Below, piece by piece: positions 16,600 to 25,989 of a DNA stretch of 37,363 bases; within the stretch, counting starts at the first letter, position 1, and the number at the start of each line of letters is the position of its first letter. Made by a program: the position numbers and the translations under genes. Source of the DNA: an uncultured Lachnospiraceae bacterium (GTDB taxonomy: Bacteria > Bacillota > Clostridia > Lachnospirales > Lachnospiraceae); contig CANREG010000025.1 in NCBI GenBank assembly GCA_947629565.1, positions 1 through 37,363 of the forward strand, written 5' to 3'. Under the pieces are notes generated by a model. That model made no database searches, had not been told where the DNA came from, and saw nothing but the letters and a program-made list of their open reading frames with translations.

Positions 16600-18153
16600 A
16601 TGGTTAATGCAGAAGAGGTGTTACAGAAAATTCAAGACTTTTGCGAGGGTACAGTTAGTGATGCACAGACGTTAGTCAACACGTTTAATAAATATATCGG
16701 CAATGATGAGGAATATAAAAAGGAACAGGCAGAGTATCTAAGCGTACAAGGTTTAAAAATACTTTCAGAAAACCAGGTAAGCAGCTATTATTATTTAATG
16801 ACTTTTCTTCTTCACGCTACAAAAAGCAAGGCGATATATAAAGAATTGATAATACATTGTATTGGGGATAATACGATTTCAAAAGAGACCAGATATTATC
16901 TGTTCAGCCAATTTTCGGGATATGCGTTTACTAATCCGAAAGTTTCTGATGATGAGACAGGGTATCTGATGAGTAATCTGTATTATAATATATATCTTCA
17001 ATATAAGGAAGAACTTGAAGGAGAGCTGACTTTTGTTCCGAAAGAAAATAGAAATAAGGATTTTGTAATAGTGACAATTGCCCAAGCATTGGGGAAAAAT
17101 CATGCGCCAACCAGAATATTGCTTGATACCTGTTATACTCTCGAAAAGTATTTGAATAAAAAGGTATATATTATTAATACGGCGGAAGGTTCGGTACAAT
17201 ATGGCGCTATCTCATGTTTTCATGCATTGAAAGGTAATTACATAGATGCTTATAATCAGATCGGTTATCTTACCTGGAAAGACAGCAGTTTTCCTCTTAT
17301 GCAATGTCCTAAGAATATGCCGGATGTGTCAATTATAAAAGAAATTTTAGATGTGATAAAGAGTGAAAAACCGTATTTTATGATTAATATAGGCGGGAAA
17401 AGCATTGTGGCAGATCTGTGCAGCAATATAGTGCCGCTTTTGTCCCTGGGGACCACTTCCTCTAAGATGATTACAACAATAGGACAATTTCAGGCGATAG
17501 CAGGAGAGATACCTGCCGGGGATAAAAAATGGATGGAGCAGCACCACATGCCGGAAGAAACAATTATAAAATGTCCCCATAGCTCAATTCTTTCAGAACA
17601 GTCACACCATTATAAAAGGCAGGAATTTAATCTGCCTCAGGAACAGTTTGTTTCTGTTATTGTCAGCAACCGGCTGGATATGGAAATTGATGCGGAATGT
17701 CAGACATTTTTAGACCGGTTAGTGGCGGAGGATATTTTTGTAGTGTTTGTTGGAAAGTTTGATGCCTACGAAAAATATATTCACAATAATAAAAATTGGG
17801 AGCGTAATACTCGGTGTCTGGGCTATCAGGAAGATATCATGGCGATTTATGAACTGTGTGATTTGTATATTAACCCAAGGCGCACAGGCGGAGGCACTTC
17901 CGCAGTGGAGGCGTTATACAAGGGGTTGCCTGTAGTAACCTGCAATTATGGCGACGTGGGACTTGCTGTGGGTAATGATTATCGGGTAGAAGATTATGAA
18001 GCGATGTACGAACAGGTCCTGCGGTATGCCAAAGATAAGGTATATTATGAAAATATGAGTAATAAGGCGAAAGAAAAGGCAAAGACTTTAACAGGCGATC
18101 ATTCTGAGTTTATGCGGATTATTGGTATTATGGAAAAAAGTGAACGGTTTTGA
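16600..18153 (+). CDS. GT-B-like glycosyltransferase, tandem copy 2
   Basis: A 517-aa paralogue of the preceding protein. Many stretches are shared: MTFLLHATK, ISKETRYYL, the MPDVSIIKEILDV block and the LYINPRRTGGGTSAVEALYKGLPVV signature. The C-terminal GT-B-type donor-binding half is intact. The gap is 23 bases, with an AAGGGGAATAAA ribosome site. Divergence is spread along the whole length, so this is an old tandem duplication, and the two enzymes may have distinct acceptors or donors. The HMW1C-like (GT41) N-glycosyltransferases have a similar C-terminal GGTSAVEAL pattern, but I cannot assign that family with confidence. Confidence 0.7.
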   Translation: MVNAEEVLQKIQDFCEGTVSDAQTLVNTFNKYIGNDEEYKKEQAEYLSVQGLKILSENQVSSYYYLMTFLLHATKSKAIYKELIIHCIGDNTISKETRYYLFSQFSGYAFTNPKVSDDETGYLMSNLYYNIYLQYKEELEGELTFVPKENRNKDFVIVTIAQALGKNHAPTRILLDTCYTLEKYLNKKVYIINTAEGSVQYGAISCFHALKGNYIDAYNQIGYLTWKDSSFPLMQCPKNMPDVSIIKEILDVIKSEKPYFMINIGGKSIVADLCSNIVPLLSLGTTSSKMITTIGQFQAIAGEIPAGDKKWMEQHHMPEETIIKCPHSSILSEQSHHYKRQEFNLPQEQFVSVIVSNRLDMEIDAECQTFLDRLVAEDIFVVFVGKFDAYEKYIHNNKNWERNTRCLGYQEDIMAIYELCDLYINPRRTGGGTSAVEALYKGLPVVTCNYGDVGLAVGNDYRVEDYEAMYEQVLRYAKDKVYYENMSNKAKEKAKTLTGDHSEFMRIIGIMEKSERF

Positions 18154-18169
18154 GAGGGTGAAGAATATC

Positions 18170-19552
18170 ATGTCTAATGAAGAACTGTCAGAATTATATT
18201 TTGGGAATCTATATGATTTTTCTAATGAAAATGATGTGCATCAATTACAGGATCGCAATAGAGATTTAGTTTTAAACGATAAGCCTGTGTTTTCTTTTAT
18301 GATGTGCGTTTATAATGATATGAGTCTGTTTAACAGTGCCGTAAATTCTCTTCTTAAGCAGAGCTTTACAGATTGGGAACTGGTTATTTTAGATAATAGT
18401 GACAGCAATCCTATGGCCTGGGAAATAATTTGCAATGCAGTTAAAGCAGACCCCAGAATCAGAGCATATAAAAGTGAAAAGAATGTAGGCTGGCCCAAAG
18501 GTGCATCCATACTATTGCAATATGTAAAAGGGGAATACACTACCTTTCTGGCAGCGGATGACTGTATTAATCTTGGGGCGTTAGAGTGGATTTATAAAGA
18601 AATTGTCAATGAGGAGCCGGATATAATTTGGGTTGGCAACATATATGTCAATCGGATTGCAGATGAAAAAATAGGATATATTAATCAGAATATTCCATTG
18701 TATAGAATGATAAAAGGGGAAGGGATAAATCAATCAGAAATTGTTTTTCAGATTATGAGTACGGTTTATTATAATTCTTTTTTTCATTATATGAAGGTGG
18801 CCTTTCTCAAAGAGCAGGGGATTGATTTTTTTGAACCGTATTATGCAGATTGTGCAGGGATGACGAGGGCAATGGTTAAAGCGGGCAATATGGTTATATT
18901 GGATAAACCTGCATATGCATTAACCTTAAATACATCACAGACGGTTGGGAGATATACCTGGGGAAGCTGGGATTATATTTTTTGCAGTCAATGGCGTAGT
19001 GTTTGTGAAGTTTTTCAAAAAGAACAATATAAAAATGTAGAACAGATAAGATATGTTTCCGAAAGGATTTTAAATAATTTGATTGGTAATATGGTTGCAT
19101 TGTGTCAGGCGCACTGCAGGGATAAATATATGCGTCCTATTGAAAAGAGTACAAATGAAATTATTGCAGAATTGGAAGCTTGTTTGTCCAGTGACGAAGT
19201 CGGGCAAATGTTTCAAGTTGCAGGGATTCAATATTTTGAAAAATTGCTTGATGCGCTGGCGCATTTTGTAATTCCCGACATTGAGAAATATAAAAACAGT
19301 TGGATTTACTCTTGTTTGGTTCTGGCTTTATATAGAGAACAATTATCAATAGAACAATTGCTTGGCGTGGTTTTTGATTGGCTGCTACAAGAGAATAATG
19401 CAAAATGCATAGGTTTTGCTTACTGCATAGAAATTTTAAATGAATCGGATGATTCTGTATTAATACCACATTATGCAGATATTCAAAGATTGATAGAAAA
19501 ATATGATGAAACCTATGAGAAGTTTTTGCAAATTGATAACGAGAAGAAATAA
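18170..19552 (+). CDS. GT2-family glycosyltransferase
   Basis: 460 aa from the ATG at 18170, 10 bases after GAGAGGGTG. A GTG frame open further upstream overlaps the previous gene and is less likely. The N-terminal GT-A domain has FSFMMCVYNDMSLFNSAVNSLL, then WELVILDNSDSN, and a DXD-type FLAADD about 120 residues in, which fits GT2 inverting glycosyltransferases. The C-terminal 200 residues are helical and unrecognised. No membrane segment is seen, so it acts in the cytosol, as expected for flagellin glycan extension. It ends the run of genes that starts at pseC and converges on a minus-strand gene 37 bases away, with no obvious terminator between them. Confidence 0.85.
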   Translation: MSNEELSELYFGNLYDFSNENDVHQLQDRNRDLVLNDKPVFSFMMCVYNDMSLFNSAVNSLLKQSFTDWELVILDNSDSNPMAWEIICNAVKADPRIRAYKSEKNVGWPKGASILLQYVKGEYTTFLAADDCINLGALEWIYKEIVNEEPDIIWVGNIYVNRIADEKIGYINQNIPLYRMIKGEGINQSEIVFQIMSTVYYNSFFHYMKVAFLKEQGIDFFEPYYADCAGMTRAMVKAGNMVILDKPAYALTLNTSQTVGRYTWGSWDYIFCSQWRSVCEVFQKEQYKNVEQIRYVSERILNNLIGNMVALCQAHCRDKYMRPIEKSTNEIIAELEACLSSDEVGQMFQVAGIQYFEKLLDALAHFVIPDIEKYKNSWIYSCLVLALYREQLSIEQLLGVVFDWLLQENNAKCIGFAYCIEILNESDDSVLIPHYADIQRLIEKYDETYEKFLQIDNEKK

Positions 19553-19589
19553 AATGGAAAGCAGGAAGTAGTCTGAAATATAGAAATCA

Positions 19590-21644
19590 TTAAATAATAT
19601 GCGCAATAATTTGACTCTCATACACAGGATTATGAATATCTTCCACCATATAACCGTCTTTTGCTTCGTTTACATATTTATTGTGGATAGCAACCTTGTC
19701 GCCGGCGCGCATCCATTCGTATTCGATATCAATATGGCCGATATCCAAAGCCTGAAATCCCGCATTAGCCAGATCGTAGGCAAGCACTGTAGCAGCGGCG
19801 CCTAAAGCAATCAGAACCAAGCGGTCTTTCTCCTGCTTAAGCGCTTCTGCGAGGATATCGTCGTAGCGGTCAAAAGCGGATTCAGCCGGGCCAAGGATGC
19901 GGACAATATCAGCGGCATTATCAAATAAATCGTTGCCAATACCCATTCGGGTTTTTTCTCCCTCAATAATTAACAGTTTTCGGTTGTCCCATATTTTTTT
20001 CAGAGCGGCAAAGCGTTCTCTGGGTGCAGAGGTATGATTGTCTGCATACATCGCATATGGGCGGGTAATGTAGCTATTATGATAATGACGGTTCATATCT
20101 AACAGGGCGTAATGCTGCTGTCGTACCTCATTGGTTAGATAAAGTCGTATATTATATTTGCCATCCATATTATATTGTGACAAATCGCCATACATATCTG
20201 AGATACAGATTAATATATGCGGGTTATTCGAGTGGAGGACTTCCAAAAGCCGTTCTGTAAGCTGGAGGCTTGGCGCATGAAAACGGTGCCGTTGTTTCCC
20301 GGCAATCAGAGAAAATTCCCCATCGCCAAAACGGCACATAGACTTTCCTTCATTTATAATTTGGGAAATTGTGTTTTCAATAGGTTCAATAATCGGATAG
20401 ACCGGTTTGTCAGTATCTAATATTTCATATTGCAGATTATCAATTGTACTATCCAAAGCGGCCTGGTTTCTGGATAGCTGAATGATGGTGTTTTGCAGAT
20501 AGTCCTGATTATCCTGTATGGTTCCTAAAGTTTTGGTGATGGTTTTTAAGGTATCCAGGTTCAGACTGTTATTTGGCGTCTGCGCTGTGGGTTTACGCAC
20601 CATATGAGATATGGCAGTCTCATGAAAGACCGGCATATCCACTGAAGAATAGACTGGCAGATGAAACAAATCAGCCATATCCATACAGATTACATTATTA
20701 AGGCTGCGGTTGGTGATGTAGGCGTCTGTCTGGCATAGGATTGTCCGCAAATCCTCTATGTTGCCAACATACAGATTGATGTAACAGTTGGCGTCTTCAT
20801 ATTTGGAAAATAGTTCATCTAATAAAGCCAGTTTATGTTGAAGAAAATCGTCTTCCTCAACATATAATAATAATTCATAATTGGTATCAGCATAAGATTG
20901 AATATAGGTCTCGATTACCCTTGGCCAGGTCGGATAATCCTGCTCAAAATCCGGAATATAGAAAAGGCGCTTTTCTTCGCCTTGGTTATGTTTTTCAATT
21001 GGGGCAATATCAACGGGGCTTATGGCAGAGAGTTCCTGTGTTGCCTCGTCAATATGCTTGCTGATAAAAGCATCAATATCGCCATATAATTCTTCTGCGC
21101 AGGAGGTTATTTTTTCCGGAGACCAATTCCACCAGCGGATAAGTTGCAAAGCCTCAATCTGTTGTGGCCCAAAACGATAGCCGATAATTTGTGCCGGATT
21201 TCCTTCTACAATAGCATAGGCAGGAACATCTTTGGTAACAACGGAACCGGCAGACACAACGGCACCGTTTCCAATGGTAACGCCGCTCATTATGGTAGTC
21301 TTTGCCCCAATCCAGCAATCATTCATAATAATGATTTGCCCTTTTCGTCTGCTTAATTCAGGCCGTCTATAGGGAATGTCGTGGATTCTGCCCTGGCACA
21401 CTCTTTTATAATCGTGGTTTAAATCTATGATGAATGTAACATCAGAGCCGATAGCCGAGTAACGGCCAATTTGCAGATTATAGATAAGCTGGGAATCCAG
21501 TACATTTTCCACCATGGCTTCTTCTATATAGCTGTCTTTTCCGATAGTGAGAATGGGAAATCTTTTCTGCTCATTTAACACGTCATGAGTATAAGCATAT
21601 TCTGTTTCGATACTGTATTCAGGTATATTTAACTTAAAACGCAT
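19590..21644 (-). CDS. Hexapeptide acetyltransferase-GT-D (DUF1792) fusion
   Basis: 684 aa. The ATG at 21644 has GGAG eight bases upstream, while the ATG at 21650 is only two bases from it. Residues 1-160 are a left-handed beta-helix acyltransferase (hexapeptide turns such as [25 protein letters not shown], then the [11 protein letters not shown] ending of the Xat/CAT class). Residues about 220-345 look like a Rossmann-type glycosyltransferase half. A short linker region (365-405) could be coiled. Residues about 410-684 match the GT-D fold family first known as DUF1792, with the DxE metal motif in [16 protein letters not shown] enzymes act in serine-rich adhesin O-glycosylation. The fusion suggests one protein that both acylates and adds a sugar. 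Confidence 0.8.
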   Translation of the reverse strand: MRFKLNIPEYSIETEYAYTHDVLNEQKRFPILTIGKDSYIEEAMVENVLDSQLIYNLQIGRYSAIGSDVTFIIDLNHDYKRVCQGRIHDIPYRRPELSRRKGQIIIMNDCWIGAKTTIMSGVTIGNGAVVSAGSVVTKDVPAYAIVEGNPAQIIGYRFGPQQIEALQLIRWWNWSPEKITSCAEELYGDIDAFISKHIDEATQELSAISPVDIAPIEKHNQGEEKRLFYIPDFEQDYPTWPRVIETYIQSYADTNYELLLYVEEDDFLQHKLALLDELFSKYEDANCYINLYVGNIEDLRTILCQTDAYITNRSLNNVICMDMADLFHLPVYSSVDMPVFHETAISHMVRKPTAQTPNNSLNLDTLKTITKTLGTIQDNQDYLQNTIIQLSRNQAALDSTIDNLQYEILDTDKPVYPIIEPIENTISQIINEGKSMCRFGDGEFSLIAGKQRHRFHAPSLQLTERLLEVLHSNNPHILICISDMYGDLSQYNMDGKYNIRLYLTNEVRQQHYALLDMNRHYHNSYITRPYAMYADNHTSAPRERFAALKKIWDNRKLLIIEGEKTRMGIGNDLFDNAADIVRILGPAESAFDRYDDILAEALKQEKDRLVLIALGAAATVLAYDLANAGFQALDIGHIDIEYEWMRAGDKVAIHNKYVNEAKDGYMVEDIHNPVYESQIIAHII

Positions 21645-21705
21645 AAGCATATCTCCGTATTTTTATTGTATTTCGTAAAAATATCAGTCGCAAATATTTT
21701 TAATT

Positions 21706-21734
21706 ATTATATCGTAACCTTAACTAACATTCAA
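21706..21734 (-). promoter_or_regulatory. Predicted promoter of the acetyltransferase-GT-D gene
   Basis: Read on the minus strand: TTGAAT (21734-21729), a 17-base spacer, then a perfect TATAAT (21711-21706). This puts the transcript start about 55 bases before the ATG at 21644. The 261-base gap 21645-21905 otherwise holds only this promoter, the divergent ATPase promoter and an AT-rich stretch. Confidence 0.65.
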
Positions 21735-21831
21735 TAAAAATTGTCTTGGGTTTTATGTCAACCATTCGTTGCCAACTTTTTCCTTTTTTATATTTTTCCA
21801 TTTTACCAATCAAACAAATTATATGCTAACC

Positions 21832-21860
21832 TTGCCTGTTCTTATTATCTTTGTTAAAAT
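21832..21860 (+). promoter_or_regulatory. Predicted sigma-A promoter of second ATPase unit
   Basis: TTGCCT (21832-21837), a 17-base spacer and TAAAAT (21855-21860), 74 bases from the -35 to the ATG at 21906. It is the exact counterpart of the promoter at 8323-8351. The surrounding bases (CTTTGTTAAAAT, TTACC) are also shared. Confidence 0.7.
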
Positions 21861-21905
21861 GTTACCTAAGGACATATAATAACCCCATACCGGGAGGTGA
21901 GGAGC

Positions 21906-23570
21906 ATGGCAAGAGTAGTTTCCATTGGGACGCAGGATTTTGAAAAGATTGTTGCAAACAATTGTTTTTATGTAGATAAGACGGGCTTTATCAAAGACTG
22001 GTGGGAAAGCCGGGACGAGGTTACGCTGATTACCCGTCCGAGACGATTTGGAAAGACTTTGAACATGAATATGCTGGAACGGTTCTGGAGCGTACAGTAC
22101 AAAGATCAAGGGAAGCTCTTTGAGGGGCTTGCTATCTGGCAGGAGGAGAAATACAGAAGCCTGCAGGGAACTTATCCGGTAATTAGCCTGTCCTTTGCCT
22201 CTGTGAAGGAAAATACATGTCAGGACGCCATAAGAAGCATTTGTCAGATTTTGTCAGATTTGTATAATAAGAATGCATTTTTGCTGGGAAATGAAATCTT
22301 GACAAAAGAGGAGGAAGAATATTTCCGCAGTGTCACGGACCATATGGATAAGGTGACAGCCAGTGTATCGATTCGCAGACTGTCGGATTACCTCAGCCGG
22401 TATTACGGCAAAAAGGTGATTATTCTGTTAGACGAATATGATACGCCCATGCAGGAGGCATATGTGGGCGGTTACTGGAAAGAACTGGCGTCTTTTACAA
22501 GGAGCCTTTTTAATGCTACCTTTAAGACCAACCCCTATATGGAGCGGGCTGTGATGACAGGAATCACCCGGGTGAGCAGGGAATCCATGTTTTCGGATTT
22601 GAATAACCTGAATGTGATTACGACTACTTCCGACCGGTATGCCACAGCGTTTGGATTTACGGAGGAAGAGGTGTTTGCCGCCATGGATGAAATGGGCCTG
22701 CCGGACAAAGAAGGAGTAAAAAGCTGGTATGATGGCTTTACCTTTGGCGGGTATCAGGATATCTATAATCCGTGGTCCGTAATCAATTATCTGGATAAAG
22801 GGGTTCTGAAACCGTACTGGGCGAATACCAGTTCCAACTCCTTAGCCGGGAGCCTGCTGCGGAAAAGCGACCAGGATATCAAGATGCAGTTTGAACAGCT
22901 GCTTTCGGGGCAGTCCATACAAAGTGAGATTGATGAAGAGATTGTATATAACCAGTTAGATGGGAATCCGAATGCCATCTGGAGCCTGCTGCTTGCCAGT
23001 GGGTATCTGAAGCTACAAAAGAAAGCAGGAGAGACATATGAACTGGTTCTGACCAACTATGAAGTGAAGAAAATGTTTGAGAAAATGGTGCAGGGCTGGT
23101 TTGCAAAGGACAGTGCAGATTACAACCGGTTTATTAAGGCTTTACTGAGAGGGGACTTAGAAGAAATGAACGCCTATATGGAACGGGTCACATTGTCTAT
23201 GTTCAGTTCTTTTGATGGCGGCACCCACCCGTCGGAAGAGGGGAATCCGGAGCGGTTCTACCATGGTTTTGTATTAGGGCTTTTGGTGGATCTTGCGGGG
23301 CGCTATGTGGTGACTTCGAACCGGGAGAGCGGTTTCGGGAGATATGATGTGATGTTGGAGCCGAGAAACCTTGAGGATGATGGAATCATACTGGAATTTA
23401 AGGTGTATAACCCGCGAAAGGAAACCGGTCTGGAGGAGACAGTGCAGGCGGCTTTGCGGCAGATTGAGGAAAAGCGGTATGCGCAGACACTGCTAGACCA
23501 TGGGGTAAAGCCGGAGAATATCCGAAAGTATGGTTTTGCCTTCGAGGGGAAAAAAGTGCTCATCGGATAA
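21906..23570 (+). CDS. AAA-ATPase-like / PD-(D/E)XK nuclease family protein, copy 2
   Basis: 554 aa, exactly the same length as the copy at 8397. The ATG at 21906 follows GGGAGGTGAGGAGC. The same motifs are present: ITRPRRFGKTLNMNML (P-loop-like), VIILLDEYDTPMQEAY (Walker B-like), and the C-terminal FGRYDVMLEP...GIILEFK nuclease-like signature. The proteins differ most in a helical stretch around residues 100-160 and near 365-375, and are near-identical around YDTPMQEAY and YNPWSVINYLDKGVLKPYWANTSS (about residues 270-295). The gene stands alone between two minus-strand genes with its own promoter and a hairpin after it. Function is unknown. Confidence 0.88.
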   Translation: MARVVSIGTQDFEKIVANNCFYVDKTGFIKDWWESRDEVTLITRPRRFGKTLNMNMLERFWSVQYKDQGKLFEGLAIWQEEKYRSLQGTYPVISLSFASVKENTCQDAIRSICQILSDLYNKNAFLLGNEILTKEEEEYFRSVTDHMDKVTASVSIRRLSDYLSRYYGKKVIILLDEYDTPMQEAYVGGYWKELASFTRSLFNATFKTNPYMERAVMTGITRVSRESMFSDLNNLNVITTTSDRYATAFGFTEEEVFAAMDEMGLPDKEGVKSWYDGFTFGGYQDIYNPWSVINYLDKGVLKPYWANTSSNSLAGSLLRKSDQDIKMQFEQLLSGQSIQSEIDEEIVYNQLDGNPNAIWSLLLASGYLKLQKKAGETYELVLTNYEVKKMFEKMVQGWFAKDSADYNRFIKALLRGDLEEMNAYMERVTLSMFSSFDGGTHPSEEGNPERFYHGFVLGLLVDLAGRYVVTSNRESGFGRYDVMLEPRNLEDDGIILEFKVYNPRKETGLEETVQAALRQIEEKRYAQTLLDHGVKPENIRKYGFAFEGKKVLIG

Positions 23571-23590
23571 CAGACCATATTATAACAACA

Positions 23591-23622
23591 GGGCCTGCGC
23601 TTCACCGCGCAAGCCCTATTTT
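23591..23622 (+). terminator. Hairpin terminator after ATPase copy 2
   Basis: GGGCCTGCGC (23591-23600) pairs with GCGCAAGCCC (23607-23616) around a TTCACC loop with one mismatch, followed by TATTTT. It overlaps the end of the convergent minus-strand gene (stop at 23602) and could end transcription from both sides, although the T-run is weak on the minus side. Confidence 0.5.
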
Positions 23623-25857
23623 CAACATCTCCGCCAGCTTTATCTTATAGCTGTGTCTCTCCCGCACCTTCTTCTGTCCGTTAGCGGCAATTTCCATTCG
23701 CTCATCCTCGTGCTCCAAATAATAGGCAATCTGGGATAAGAGGTCTTCCTGGCTCTCATAGGCCGCAAGGTCCTTTCCAATCTCAAAAATCTCCGGAAGC
23801 TCCGCCTGATAATTCGTGAGAAGGAATCCACCAGCCCCCATAATATCAAAGATGCGCAGGGGCAGACCGGTGCGGATTGGCCGGTTGGTCATATTCAGGT
23901 TAATCTTGCTGCATTTAAAGATTTGGGGCATCATATTTACAGAATCCGCTCCGCCCCGGTTGTGAATATGAGGCAGCATGGATACATCGCTTAGGGTGTA
24001 GATATCCATGTTAAAATGCTCGGATATATTTTTAAGGGTTAAAAGCCGTTCCTGTTCGGTACATTTGTAGCCGATATAGGTGTCTGCAATAATGGCTTTG
24101 GTGTCCTCCTCATAGTCCGGCCCTAAAGGATACCAGTCGGCCCATTCCTTAAACTGCCGGCAGAAATCCTCATTTAATGAATCTTCAATAAAGTTATATC
24201 CATAGACATTTAACTGGGCCTTAATCAGTCCGTCCACATACCCGGAAATATAATCCGGCACGTTTTCCAGTTGGTTGTAGCGGCATTTTTCCGCATAGGT
24301 GGAGCCGATAAAGGAGATATCGCAGTCGTACCGCTTATGGTCTTCTTCGGTCAGGCGGATGGAGTTCCAGGCTTCGTAATCGCAGGCCAACGGCATGTGG
24401 AAAATGCAGTCCGGGTTTTTGGGATGAAATTTTTCATACTGGCTTTTGTCAAACATAAAAATCCGGTTCCATGGATTTTTAATGGTCTCGGAATACAGCT
24501 GAAAGCAGGGGTTGTCCACAGTCCAGCAGAGATAGGGCACCTTCATGACGTTGCACACTCTGGATACAATCGGAATGAAATTGACGGTAAAGACGCAGTC
24601 GTACCGTTTTTTCTTAAGGGTGGCGGCCAGCTCGCTGAGATACCCCTGATCGTAATCCACGCTGTCAAACAGCCGCGTCATATAATCGATTCGGTGTCCT
24701 AACTGCTGGAAGCCATGGTCTATTCCGGTCTCGCATATGCTGGTCCATTTGCAGAACAGGATATGCAGGGGCCGGGCTTTGGAAGCCTTGTTCTTTCCTG
24801 CGGTTGAGCGCTCCGTTTTGGCGCTTTCGCCGGTTCCCCATTTTTTCAGCATTTGTTCCTTTAAGTCCAACAGGGTAGGTTCATCTAAAAGATGGTCGAG
24901 AAGCTTTAACATCAGATTGTCAAAGGCGTTGCTCTCCCATTGCCGGTAGGGATTCGTCCGGTAGTCGGGTACCAGCTCTAAGACCGTTTCCCGCATCTGC
25001 AGATAACAGGAATAAGCGCGCTCCGGAAATTCCTGAAACACCTCCCACAGCATATAGATATAGTATTTTTCCAGGAACAGCCATTCTACAGCAGCTTTGT
25101 TCTCTTTATCCAGTCCCCGCTCACGGCAGGTCTGAAGGAAGCCTAAGGCAATGTCCATCTTGTCAAACTGATACTCCTGGCTGCGCCGCTGTACCGTACC
25201 CTCCGGGTTGACAAAATAGTGATAAAGGGCTTCGTCGATGCGGTAATAGGATTTCGCATATAAGAAAGCCAGATAGCAGAAGAAAATATCCTCGTACCGG
25301 ATCTGCTCCGGGCAGAAAATATCGTTCTCTACTAAAAAGGATTTCTTGAAGACTTTATTCCATAGGGCAGTCAGTCCCACCTGGGTGCCGATAAATTCAT
25401 CCTTTGCGGCTTTGTCCGATAAATCCAGATACCCAGGCTTGCCTAGCTTCTTCACAGGAGATTTGTGGTTTTCACTGCGGGCTAAATCCCAGCGGCATTC
25501 CACAAAATCGCAGTCGTATTTTTCCATGGCAGCGAGCATTTTCTCAAACATGGTAACGTCTACCCAGTCATCGGAATCCACATAGCCGATGTAGGGAGCG
25601 GAAGCATATTCCAAGGCCACGTTTCTTGCGGCGCCCTGCCGCCGGTTCTCGGTAAAGTTGATGACAATGATGTTGTCGGGATACTGCTGCTCCAAATCCG
25701 TAAGCTTGTCAAGGGTGCCGTCTGTGGAGGCGTCATTGACAAAAATCAGCTCCATATGCTCAAAACCTAAGGTCTGCCCACGCAGGCTTTGAAAACAGCG
25801 GTCCAGATATTTCTCTACATTGTAACAGGGAATGATAATACTGATTTTCTTGTCCAT
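23602..25857 (-). CDS. GT2-CgeB-like glycosyltransferase fusion
   Basis: 751 aa. The start at 25857 follows AGGAGGCGCCA and yields MDKKISIIIPCYNVEKYLDRC. The N-terminal GT2 domain (residues 1-240) has the IIPCYN start, ELIFVNDASTDGT and GYVDSDDWV (DXD). From about residue 350 a second unit begins, of the DUF3880/CgeB type: HILFCKWTSICETG, YLCWTVDNPCFQLYS, DISFIGSTYAEK, and a final glycosyl-transferase-1-like block (NLNMTNRPIRTGLPLRIFDIMGAGGFLLTNY). CgeB-like proteins are linked to surface glycosylation of spores and cells. No signal peptide or membrane helix is seen. No clear promoter is visible in the 132-base gap to the divergent recombinase gene. Confidence 0.82.
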   Translation of the reverse strand: MDKKISIIIPCYNVEKYLDRCFQSLRGQTLGFEHMELIFVNDASTDGTLDKLTDLEQQYPDNIIVINFTENRRQGAARNVALEYASAPYIGYVDSDDWVDVTMFEKMLAAMEKYDCDFVECRWDLARSENHKSPVKKLGKPGYLDLSDKAAKDEFIGTQVGLTALWNKVFKKSFLVENDIFCPEQIRYEDIFFCYLAFLYAKSYYRIDEALYHYFVNPEGTVQRRSQEYQFDKMDIALGFLQTCRERGLDKENKAAVEWLFLEKYYIYMLWEVFQEFPERAYSCYLQMRETVLELVPDYRTNPYRQWESNAFDNLMLKLLDHLLDEPTLLDLKEQMLKKWGTGESAKTERSTAGKNKASKARPLHILFCKWTSICETGIDHGFQQLGHRIDYMTRLFDSVDYDQGYLSELAATLKKKRYDCVFTVNFIPIVSRVCNVMKVPYLCWTVDNPCFQLYSETIKNPWNRIFMFDKSQYEKFHPKNPDCIFHMPLACDYEAWNSIRLTEEDHKRYDCDISFIGSTYAEKCRYNQLENVPDYISGYVDGLIKAQLNVYGYNFIEDSLNEDFCRQFKEWADWYPLGPDYEEDTKAIIADTYIGYKCTEQERLLTLKNISEHFNMDIYTLSDVSMLPHIHNRGGADSVNMMPQIFKCSKINLNMTNRPIRTGLPLRIFDIMGAGGFLLTNYQAELPEIFEIGKDLAAYESQEDLLSQIAYYLEHEDERMEIAANGQKKVRERHSYKIKLAEMLKIGLAR

Positions 25858-25946
25858 TGGCGCCTCCTGATAATATGATAAGTTGAGTTTAACATATATG
25901 CATAAATTTTTCCAGTAGGACACATGACTTATAACCATTTGTCAAA

Positions 25947-25958
25947 TATAAGCTTATA
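25947..25958. repeat. Perfect 12-bp palindrome upstream of recombinase
   Basis: TATAAGCTTATA lies 32 bases before the recombinase start, next to TTTGTCAAA. It contains the left part of a TATAAT but no -35 at suitable spacing. It might be a regulator or recombinase binding site. The evidence is weak. Confidence 0.25.
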
Positions 25959-25989
25959 ATGAATGATTAAACGAAAGGAGAGATTAACA

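Noticed and set aside
23602-25857. Long plus-strand reading frames opposite this gene (for example 24271-24702)
   Set aside because: They are shadows of the well-supported minus-strand glycosyltransferase with clear motifs and ribosome site.
25939-25960. TTGTCA...TATAAT before the recombinase as its promoter
   Set aside because: Spacing is only 10 bases, too short for sigma-A. No better pair was found.
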